A DNA stretch of 51,433 bases, from contig RSEH01000305.1 of NCBI GenBank assembly GCA_006503475.1, positions 1 to 51,433 on the forward strand, given 5' to 3'. Both the position numbers and the translations under genes were made by a program. This DNA is from Stentor roeselii (Eukaryota; Ciliophora; Heterotrichea; Heterotrichida; Stentoridae). The notes beneath the pieces are model-generated. The model saw nothing but the letters and a program-made list of their open reading frames with translations, searched no databases and was not told where the DNA came from. Shown one piece after another: positions 1 through 9,600 of this stretch (position 1 is its first letter; each line of letters starts with the position of its first letter).

Positions 1-1
1 T

Positions 2-1624
2 CAAATCAAACAAATTTTAAAAAAACCCATCATCAAAGAAATAACAATTTTCAAATATCAAAAACAACAAATCAAAAACAAATTCAAACATTTTTTACAA
101 AATAAAATCGGAGAACAGTCTACTTTGCATCTCTCAGAACATATTTTAATGAGTGGGGGAACTGATGGAAGAGTACGACTGTTCAATCCTCAAAACCTTC
201 AACAGATTGCGTGTTTACACTACCATCGAGCTGTTATTTATGCTCTTGATATTTCTGAAAACTATGGACTCTCAGGTTCGGAAGATGAATCAATATGTTT
301 GTGGAATCTCAACAAACAAAAACTCAAAACTGTCTTTCAAGGACATCAAGATAATATTTTTTCATTGAAGTTCTTACTTAATTCAAGACTTTTTGTAAGT
401 GGGTCGAGAGATAAAACTGTTCGAATTTGGAATTTTTTCAAAAGAACACTTGTTTTTCTCATTAATTTCGACTCTCCAGCAATATTTGTATCAATGAAGA
501 ATCAAGAATTTATTTTTGTTTGTAAAGATGGAAAAATTCAAAAGTTGACAAGTTCAAAGTCTGTATTCCGAACAAATCTTAGGCCAAGAGTCTTTCGCAG
601 TAAACAAGCCGAAGAAATTGATGTTCTGGTGACTGGGCATGAAGATGGGTGGATTCAATTTATAAATTCAAAATCTCTTTGCTTATTTGATCGTTTAAGG
701 GCTCATACTTCTACAGTTACTTCAATCGGATTTTGTAAACACTCAAAAAATTTTGTAAGTTGTTCTCTAGATGGCTCTTTAAAAGTATGGAGTTCAACTA
801 ATTTCAAACTTTTGAGAATCTTCGAAGACTTTGAATATGAAGTACTTTGTGTTGAAATATTAAAAAATGAGATTTTCTTGGGAAGTTTTAAAATAGAAAA
901 ATTGAATATTCAGACGCGTAGAACAATAAACAAAACAAGTTTATCAAGCTATTTCAGTTTTTCTATTTCAATAGAACTGAATTTGATTGTTTATGGTTTT
1001 GATGCAGTTTGTTTAATGAGTTTAAAATCGTTGAAATATTTAAACTCGAAGTCTTTTAATTGCAAAGTTGTTAGTTTGTGGTTTGTTAAGTCGATGATTG
1101 TATGTGGATTAGAAAGAGGTGATATTTTGTATTTAGATTGTCGTTCTCTGAGGGTTAAAAGGAGGTATTTATTTGAAAGATTGGCTATTTCTTTTATTTG
1201 TCCATCAATTGATTTGAAAGTTCTGGTTTATTCAACTTCAAATAAAACAAGTTTTGTTGATTTGAAATCAATGAAAAGTTTACTAAGTCATCATAATAGA
1301 ATTTGGAATGGGAAGTTTACATTATCGAGTTTTGTGTTCATCGATGTTGATTTCAGTTGTTTTATTGTTAAAAGTTTTGAAAAATGCATGAAAATAAATG
1401 ATTATTTACCTGGATATCAAATATATTTGTTTAAATGTGAAAATTATGTTATGATTAAAGAAGTGAATTTGAATGTCATTTTGATAAATTTAAAAGAACC
1501 TGAAAAGTATGAAAGAATAAAAAGTTTGAAAGAAGTACTGAAGGTAAATAAAAGAGAATTGTTGATGAAAAGGAGTAATTTGATTTTATCATCTCTGACT
1601 TCTTCTTCCACGTTAATAAGCTAA
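2..1624 (+). CDS. WD40-repeat protein, 5' partial
   Basis: Open reading frame that runs in from the window edge. No in-frame stop lies upstream and the first in-frame ATG is at 150. WD40 repeats are clear in the first third, with SGGTDG..RLFN, SGSEDESICLWN, SGSRDKTVRIWN and SCSLDGSLKVWS strands. The later part is more diverged propeller-like sequence rich in Ser, Lys and Phe. The residues just before the ATG at 150 (TLHLSE) align with the start of the next repeat (ALDISE), so I infer that coding begins upstream of the window. A start at 150 remains possible because bases 1-105 are A/C-rich like other leaders here. The sequence gives no catalytic function; WD40 propellers are protein-interaction scaffolds. 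It ends in TAA and converges on the EF-hand gene downstream. Confidence 0.75.
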   Translation, partial: QIKQILKKPIIKEITIFKYQKQQIKNKFKHFLQNKIGEQSTLHLSEHILMSGGTDGRVRLFNPQNLQQIACLHYHRAVIYALDISENYGLSGSEDESICLWNLNKQKLKTVFQGHQDNIFSLKFLLNSRLFVSGSRDKTVRIWNFFKRTLVFLINFDSPAIFVSMKNQEFIFVCKDGKIQKLTSSKSVFRTNLRPRVFRSKQAEEIDVLVTGHEDGWIQFINSKSLCLFDRLRAHTSTVTSIGFCKHSKNFVSCSLDGSLKVWSSTNFKLLRIFEDFEYEVLCVEILKNEIFLGSFKIEKLNIQTRRTINKTSLSSYFSFSISIELNLIVYGFDAVCLMSLKSLKYLNSKSFNCKVVSLWFVKSMIVCGLERGDILYLDCRSLRVKRRYLFERLAISFICPSIDLKVLVYSTSNKTSFVDLKSMKSLLSHHNRIWNGKFTLSSFVFIDVDFSCFIVKSFEKCMKINDYLPGYQIYLFKCENYVMIKEVNLNVILINLKEPEKYERIKSLKEVLKVNKRELLMKRSNLILSSLTSSSTLIS

Positions 1625-2668
1625 GATATTTGTTTAATCTAGTATTCTTGAATATAATCTATTATATTTATATCAATATTCCAATCATCCAAGCTGCTGC
1701 TACGAAATAATTTATTTTGAGTAGTCTTTTAATATTAAACATTAGTATAGATGTTGTTTTTTATATCACATCTATGCATTTGTTTAAAGAGAATTTTCTT
1801 CATTTTTTTATTGGTGAAAATACTTTCAAATATTAAATAGTTGAGTAATGCTTTAATCAAAATGATTATACCCAAAAGTTATTATTTAAAGAATTACTGA
1901 AGTTGTTTATTCAATTAAAAACAATTCTTGAATATTTATAATGTCATTAAACACCTATCATATAAATTCGGATACTAGAGAGTCTTGCTTGAACTTATAT
2001 TATTAACTTTTGTCTTTAAATTCCTGAATATGATAACAGTTTTGGTAATTATAATTTTAATCCTTGAATATTTTTCAAATATTTGATAATAAACTGTGAC
2101 TATAAGCTGCAAATGGTAGGGTTTTTAGATACATTAAATAGAAAATTAAAATTCAAGGCCATTATCTTTTGAATACACTATTATCATAGAAACTACTTCT
2201 CTGAACTTAGCCTTTTTGAACTAAAGATTCAAGTATTTGCTTTTTAAGCTTCAAGTCGATTTTGATAAATGTTTATTTTAATATTACCAATTTAATTAAT
2301 GTGAATTACATCTCTTGGATTAAATCAATTTTTGTGAGTTGATTCTTGTTTTTTATGAATACTCTTAACACTTTTAGAATTTTTCTATTTGAAAAGCACT
2401 TTTTACAGAAAAATGTTTTTTCAAATACATGGACTATTTACTGCTTTTTTATCAATCAAAAATTTTATAATTGATTATGTTTTAAAATTTCTTCGATTAT
2501 CTAAGATAATCTATTTATAAAAAAAACTCATTTTTTTTTTCCACAAATCCAAGCTAAAACCTTGCAAATAAACTCAAGCTAAATCTTTGTGCATATAGTA
2601 ATAGTTCTGAAAAAACAATATCTTACTAAAAATTATTGATATCTGATCTATAATTATATTTAATAATT
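1625..2668. other. convergent intergenic region, no gene seen
   Basis: About 1 kb of AT-rich sequence between two convergent genes. All frames are closed by frequent stops. I see no RNA gene or strong repeat, only poly-A/T runs such as the T-run near 2530. Confidence 0.6.
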
Positions 2669-5272
2669 CTAAAAGACTAGGCAACAGCATCCTCTACGCT
2701 TTGTTATTTTTCTCTCAGTGATCACATTCACGTCATTCAAATAAAGATCTTTTTTATTTTTTATCTCTGCAAAATAATTCTCTTCAAAGTTATTTTCCTC
2801 TAAACCATCTCCATCGATTAGACTTGCCGAAGTCTCTTCCATTACCTGATAAACTGAAGGGTAATCAATCATTTCACCTTCATTTCCAGAAATTTTCTTC
2901 AAGTGCTGATTAAACATAAACTTGTGAATATCCTGAAAATTGATTTTTTCTTTTTCAGTATAAATAAATCTTGCCAAATTTCTAACATCAGAAGAATTTC
3001 GACTAGAATTTTGAATGCAGTTAAAAATAATCTCAGGAGTGATGCAGTTTGAATTCGGTAATGCATTACTTTCTCTTAAATTACTTTGAAAATGTTTTTT
3101 TTCTCTTTCCCTTGAATTTATTTTCTCATCAATAGAAGTGGCTTCCAGCTGTAATGAAAAAATTTTCTTTTTTTGTTGAAAATTTGGAATAAAGTCATCT
3201 CTATCATTAAAGTTTCTAAGTTTCCTCAAAGCTAATCGCCTTGCAATCATTTTTTCATAGCTTCTGGTATCTTTATACATTATAAACTCTAAAAATCTTT
3301 TCATTTTAAGCTCTTTTCTCATCTTTTCATCTTTTTTTATTTGTTTCGGTTCTTTTGACTTGAGTATTGCCATTTTAACATCATCGAAGTCCCCATAAAG
3401 CCCTGGAATGAATTCATCAAAAAGACTGGTATTTTTCATGATTTTATTATAAATAAAAATCTTTTGGTTCACTTTTTTGTTCTTTTTCATCAAAAAATAA
3501 TGATCTTTGTAGAGTACCCTTGCGAAGACCAGCATGAGTTTCGTATTAGTCGTAAAATATAAAAGTCTCTGAAATAAATCATCGTTTTGCAGAATAAAGC
3601 GTAAATTAAACTTGATATTTTTCGTGTCACTTAAAGGCTCTTCTATTTTTGTGTTTTCAGGAGTTTTAATCAATTCAATTGCAATAAAAATCGCGGCTGG
3701 AGTCAATAAAGTCGGAATGGCTCGATGAAGGACGTAATCAAGACCTTTAACAAATTGATCGAAATTCGGGAAAGGCATGAAATTGAAAGCTTTTGACATC
3801 ATTTTGTGAATTAACTTTTTATTCACTGAATAACAAAGGGCTCCTCCTAATGTATTGACCATTTCGTCGTATTTTTCTATGCTGCTTGAATTATTTGATG
3901 AGGTCCATTTGATTTCTGTTAATATTCTACCAGAGATTTCGGGAAGAAGCTCTTTTATTGAGAATTTTTTTTTGGATTCTTGTGAGACTGGGTCGACGTC
4001 CATTAAAATTTTTAAGTCATTTAGGATTCGATTTATTGATTCGGAGTTTAAGAGCTTTGGAAGATTTTTTGCGCGATATTTGAGAATTGCTTCACAGACG
4101 ATTCGGTATGAAATTAAAGGTTTTTTTATATCAGATTCAAGTTTTAATAAGTTTATAAACTCACGGTATAAACCTTTTGGGACTCCTGAAGGATCAAAGA
4201 CAAGCTTTCCAATAGAATTGATTTTTCTCGGAATCCCAATGATTGTCTCACTATCTTGTTTTTTACTGAGAAAAAGTTTATTTTTATATTCAAGAAATAA
4301 TGCAATCATCAAAGGACCGATTTTAAATAAGTCGATGTACTGACTTTGATAAGATAGTAGCTTTTTCTTTGAATATGTGAATTTATACATATTAAATAAA
4401 TTGATATACGTGAGTTCATTGAAAGTTGTAGGTACCGTGTTTTCATGAAAGCAATTAATTGGATCTTTGACATAAACTTCAATTTCCTTTAAAGCTACTT
4501 TCATCTTTTTTTTGCCAATATACTTCTCTTGTGTTAAAAACTCAAAATATTCAATCATTTCTTTCATTTGTATTTTTTTATCTGAATTTCTATCGAAAGT
4601 CAATAAAAATGATTCAAAGAGCCTGCGAAATTCTTCCTCTTCATAAGAATTCAAGAAAAATACAAGAAATTGGTCAAAAAAGTTCTTATTAAGAACGAAA
4701 AACTTATAAAAAACATTTCTAATTTTTGGTGATGTCACTTGTTTTTCCTTCAAGTCTAAGTATTGCTTTTTATCTATTTTTTTGAATTTTTCAAGCAGGT
4801 TAAGAGTGAAGTCAATATGGCTTTTAATGGAGCCCTTCACTGAGGTGTAAGTCTCTTCTAGACTTGAAGGTGTCATGCCTAAGGTGTTATCTTTGAACAG
4901 AGAGGACTTAAGAGGCTTGATAGAGAAGTTTACTTGTGAATTTTTCTTAAACTTGAATTTTAATTCGGACTTTTCGTTCATTACTACTTCAAAGTTTCCA
5001 TCTGAGGAAGAACATTCTGAGGAACTCTCATTTTTCATGCCGCTTGATCTCAATGTCTCTTTATTATCTTTCTTTGAGTCAGTGTCCTCGCTGTTGAGAC
5101 TTTTAATTAAGTCGACAGATTCGATGATTGAGTTTAATATCAAAGCCGAATCAGAATCCTTTTCATCTTTGTTCGATAAAAATGATTCAAATTCTCTATT
5201 TTCGACAAGGTTGAGTTCATTTTGAATGAGTCCTTCAAAACTATCGCTGATGGCTTTGATGCTTTCTACCAT
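2669..5272 (-). CDS. EF-hand protein with CaaX-like C terminus (function unknown)
   Basis: Single-exon frame of 867 residues starting at ATG 5272 and ending in TAG. Residues 227-238 form one canonical-looking EF-hand loop (D227, N229, D231, K233, I234, E238), so calcium binding is likely. The N-terminal 100 residues are Ser/Asp/Glu-rich and look disordered. The middle (about 150-600) is a helical, Phe/Leu/Lys-rich domain that I do not recognise. The protein ends in three Cys then Leu-Val-Phe. That reads as a CaaX box (C864-L-V-F) with adjacent Cys that could be palmitoylated, after a basic KRR stretch. I infer lipid anchoring at a membrane and a calcium-regulated role. A Phe at the X position is usually linked to geranylgeranylation. 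No transmembrane segment is obvious. Confidence 0.8.
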   Translation of the reverse strand: MVESIKAISDSFEGLIQNELNLVENREFESFLSNKDEKDSDSALILNSIIESVDLIKSLNSEDTDSKKDNKETLRSSGMKNESSSECSSSDGNFEVVMNEKSELKFKFKKNSQVNFSIKPLKSSLFKDNTLGMTPSSLEETYTSVKGSIKSHIDFTLNLLEKFKKIDKKQYLDLKEKQVTSPKIRNVFYKFFVLNKNFFDQFLVFFLNSYEEEEFRRLFESFLLTFDRNSDKKIQMKEMIEYFEFLTQEKYIGKKKMKVALKEIEVYVKDPINCFHENTVPTTFNELTYINLFNMYKFTYSKKKLLSYQSQYIDLFKIGPLMIALFLEYKNKLFLSKKQDSETIIGIPRKINSIGKLVFDPSGVPKGLYREFINLLKLESDIKKPLISYRIVCEAILKYRAKNLPKLLNSESINRILNDLKILMDVDPVSQESKKKFSIKELLPEISGRILTEIKWTSSNNSSSIEKYDEMVNTLGGALCYSVNKKLIHKMMSKAFNFMPFPNFDQFVKGLDYVLHRAIPTLLTPAAIFIAIELIKTPENTKIEEPLSDTKNIKFNLRFILQNDDLFQRLLYFTTNTKLMLVFARVLYKDHYFLMKKNKKVNQKIFIYNKIMKNTSLFDEFIPGLYGDFDDVKMAILKSKEPKQIKKDEKMRKELKMKRFLEFIMYKDTRSYEKMIARRLALRKLRNFNDRDDFIPNFQQKKKIFSLQLEATSIDEKINSREREKKHFQSNLRESNALPNSNCITPEIIFNCIQNSSRNSSDVRNLARFIYTEKEKINFQDIHKFMFNQHLKKISGNEGEMIDYPSVYQVMEETSASLIDGDGLEENNFEENYFAEIKNKKDLYLNDVNVITERKITKRRGCCCLVF

Positions 5273-6682
5273 TAAATTTTTTCTAATCTCTTAAAAAATC
5301 TTGAATTATTTAAAACTTTTAAGGATATTCGAGAAATTTTGATAATTTTGAAGGTACTTTGAGGAATTTTTGGGAATTTTATATTATAGTAGTTGATTTA
5401 AATGATTTATACCTATTTAAGAATTGGTTTTTCGAGAAAAATGGAATTATGGGTTTGATACAGGATTAAATCTTGCAATTAAAGACCTGATAAATGAAAA
5501 TAGAGAGGACTATTGATGGTGTGTTCAAGTTTAAAGTTAATGCAAGTTTAAGTTTTTTCAGTAGTCTAAGTGAATCGGAAAAATTCTTGTAAATTTCTAG
5601 GAATCTTAATATTCTGATAGAAAACTCGTAGATATTAAAATATTTGGATTTAAATCAACTATTGGATGTTTTTAATCAGCTTTTATCTTACTGATTTCTT
5701 TATTCATTGTATGATGAAGTTTAAGATTTAAAATAAGGAGATAATAGAAGAATTAAGAAATTTTTTTGAATTGATTTTATTCTTTGAAGTATTTCTTATG
5801 TTATAACTCAGATTATAATATTCGAGATTACAAAAACTATAAAAACTCTAACAATATCGATTTCAGATTAAGCCAAGAACCTAATTTTCTCTAGTGATTT
5901 CTTTTTTCTTTACAAAAAAGATTTTTTCCCAATCAAATATTTAAATTCTCAAAAGAATTGGTAAAATTTGCAAATTTCTATGTTTTTAAATTATTATTAT
6001 AGATCAATTGTTTAGATTATCACTTAAATACTTTATTTATTCAAACTCATAAAAGCTCAAACTTTTACACTCCAGAATTCCTTAAACATTTTTCATATTT
6101 AAATAACACAACCTTGAATTTTCTGAAAGAGAATACATTAGATTATTAGAAGTAAGAAAGAAAGATAAGTAATGATTGATATCCCTATATATTTATATGC
6201 ATACTTTATGATTAACTTTAACTTCTTATTGAATTATAAGAAATGACCCTCTATTTGCCCGAAATTTATCTTCATTAGTCTCTCGTCATTGTTTAATTAT
6301 TTATTTTCAACTATAAATTATTATGTAAAAGGAAATTCCTATAATTGAATAAGAGCTGCCAATTTTACTCAGATGAAAACCATAAAAAATCTAAATTTTA
6401 CTTTGTTTTAAAAATCTTCAAACTTCATGCAGTTGATCGTACTTTATAGAAATATTTGAATGCTGATTTATTTCTTAAGTATTTGCTAATGGCTATATTC
6501 TTTAAAAATAAGTTTGGGTATCTTTGCAGACATAAAATCTTCAGATAGGAAAAATTCGAAGCATCTCGGAACACTTTTCATCAATAAAATCCTCTAATTT
6601 CTCATCATTTATCCTAAGTTTTACCAGGTCTTGGCTTCAATATTCCAAACTAATCAAATATTCCTAAATAAGAGGTCTTTAA
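5273..6682. other. divergent intergenic region, probable promoters of both flanking genes
   Basis: About 1.4 kb between divergently transcribed genes. No frame looks coding. The left end is G-over-C on the plus strand and the right end (about 6540-6680) is C-over-G. This matches the C-rich sense-strand leaders seen in front of other genes here. No specific site is identified. Confidence 0.5.
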
Positions 6683-6691
6683 GTGATAATA

Positions 6692-9600
6692 ATGTCTATT
6701 GTAGGTGATGCCATGGACGTAGGCAACGACCAAAACGAGCCTTTATTGAACCAAATCGATTTATCTCCTCCTTTCACAAACTTACCCCAAGAAACTGATG
6801 ACGTGAAAGAACTGACTCGAATTTTAGAAGAAAAAGAACTAATGATAAATCCCTCATCTTGGAACAGAACTTTAGATATATCGAACGAGACAACAAAAAA
6901 CATCACCTCCTTTGTTTTGAATTCTTCAGGAACCTTAATATTTTATGGGACTGAATCTGGAATAGTTAGTCTTCTCAAGCTTAATCAAAGTGAATCTCAT
7001 TTTAATGACGTAGGTTTTAATGCTTCATCAACTTTTTCTAATTACAACTCTGAGAACACCCAGATGATCCAAGGCAATAAAGAAAATCTCGACCATGGGA
7101 AAATCAATGACTTAGTTCTTTCAAATGATGAAAAATTTTTATATTGTGCAACGAAAAAAAGGAAAATTTTCAGAATCAAGATAAACGAGTTAAAATGGGA
7201 AATTGAAGAATTAGACGAAGTTTTGAAAGGAACTAATACAATAGTCTTAAGCCATGATGACAAGTTCCTTCTTTCAGGTTCAGATGACTCTTCAGTGCGA
7301 CTTTACGACCTGAGCGACGAGAAGCTTCAGGATAAATCATCAAAGTCAATCTTTCCAAAATACAATTACAAACTTTTCATTGGATTCACTCTTGACATCA
7401 AGTCAGTAGCTTTTACTAAAGATTCCTTAAAATTTTTGTCAGCATCTCTTGAAGGCTCATTAAAACTTTGGGACATTCAAAACTCCAGTCAACCAATTTC
7501 AACTCATTCTTCAAAAACAGGGAAAATCAAAAAAATGATTCTTACAAACAACGACTTTTTCTTGGTTTTTGGGACTTTTGACGGGTATGTGAGTGTTTGG
7601 TTGTTTGAAGGAATGATCGAGTATCATAATTTTTACGCTCATAGTCATCCGATTTCAACACTTCTGATAATTCCGAACAGCCATTATGTGATATCGACTT
7701 CAAAAGACAGTAAAATAAAAATTCTTAACTTGAAGGAAAAATTTGAAGAAATTTCAATTTTTTTCAATAAAAATATTCGAGAATGTGGAAAAGACATTTA
7801 TGAAATTTCATATGAAAACAAGTCAAAACGAAAAGCTACAAATGCAGGAAAAACTGAACCAATAAAATCAATTCAAATATCAAAAAACTCTGATTTTCTT
7901 ATTATTGCAACTGGTAAAACTTTTCAAATTTTAGATATTTACCAGCATCCATCATTAAATATAATCAAATCGAAGATAAGTCTCCTTGCTGACAAGAATT
8001 TCGGAGAATTGAAAGGACATGAAGGTCAAGTTTCAGTATTGCTTCAATGTCCGAAGACTCAAAGAATCATGTCAGGTTCAGACGACAATTCAATAATCAT
8101 ATGGAAAAATAAAACTATTGAAAAGAAACTGGTTGGCCATACAGGGCGTATCAGGTGCTTAGCAGTTGACATAAATGAGCAATTTTTATACTCTGGCTCA
8201 CATGATAGAACTGTCATCAAGTGGAATATCACTGACTCTAATATCGAAAAGTTTGAAGATCACGGAGGCTTTGTCTGGTGTTTAGCTCTTTTTCATCAAG
8301 ATTCAAAACTAGCTTCAGCCACCTCGGAAAAATTCATTTTCATTTGGAATGCTCATACTAGGACTAAGTTAAAAGTACTTGATGATAAACACTTTCAACT
8401 TCCGATAACTTCTATAGTTGTTGATAACTTCAGTGATAAAATGATTACTACATCTTTAGATGGATTTTTGAAAATTTGGAAATTGGAAAATATTGAAAAT
8501 TCTGGGAATATTTTAGAAGATGATTGGAAAAGTGAGATAACAATTGAACTTAAAGATTTACAAGATTATTGGAGGAAATTTAGAGAATTGGATTCAAGAA
8601 AACAAAAAAACCCTGAACCTCAATGTGCGGAATTAAATAAAAAATATGGAAAGTATGTTGTTGGATGTAGAAAAGGATTTATTTTGGTATTTGATGTTGA
8701 AGAGTTGTATGATAAAAATCGAAAAGAATTTAAAAAATTATTGGTTTTACTTGGGCATACAAGTTGGGTTAGAGGTGTCAGAATTATTGAATCAAATGAT
8801 GATTCTTATTCTGTGATATCTGTTGCTTATGATTGTACAATCAGAGTTTGGAAATTAAGTGATCACAAGATAATAGCCAAAAGTGTCACTTATTCAAATA
8901 ATGAACAGTTATTTGATATCTGTGTGTTCAATTCTCTTACAAATGAAAATAAATCTTTAGTCATAGTCCTAACTTGTTCTGTCTCTAAAGATATAAAATT
9001 ATGGGCACTTGATCTCTTGAATGAACCATCATTTAATAAAACCTCGAATACAACTCACTCAACTCCAATAAAATGCATGAAGATTTTAGAAAACCTAAAA
9101 ATTTTAACAGGTAGTGAAGATGGAAGTTTAAAAATTTGGAGTATATTAAAACGAAATAAAGAAAATAATGATTATGAAGTTATTAAATTAAACGATATGT
9201 CTGAAACCCACGAAGTAACTGAATACTTTAAATTTAACTACACAGTAACTCACATTGAAAAACTAGATAATAAAAAACTCATTATCGCACTTCAAACTGG
9301 TTCTTTTCATATCTTTGATATCGAATCTGCAAAAGAAAATGATTATCAATGTGAGGAGTGCTTTTCTTTGTATTCAGAAGTAGGAGAACTGCTTACTTTC
9401 AACGAAAAGTTGATATTGTGCACTAAAATCAATAAAGATGAAATCTTTCTTTACGACCTTGAAAGAATAAAAGAAACTTTCAGCCCATCTTTTATTTTTA
9501 ACTACAGTTTAACTTGTTTAATCAAAGATTCCTTCGATAAAGAAAACAACTCTTTCTTCGCAGCTTCAATTGATAAAGGAATCTACAAATTCATTATAAT

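Noticed and set aside
589-613. Possible in-frame 15-nt intron GTAAACAAGCCGAAG in the first WD40 gene
   Set aside because: Position 10 is C rather than A, and the frame reads through without a stop or an obvious break in the WD40 pattern.
764-779. Possible 16-nt intron GTAAGTTGTTCTCTAG in the first WD40 gene
   Set aside because: The bases encode a well-formed WD40 strand (FVSCSLDGSLKVW), and removal would shift the frame.
3855-4343. 162-aa open frame on the plus strand inside the EF-hand gene
   Set aside because: It lies entirely antisense to a longer coherent frame and has no domain. It is a compositional shadow. The same applies to the frames at 4875-5225, 20961-21296, 29423-29854, 34559-35026 and others like them.
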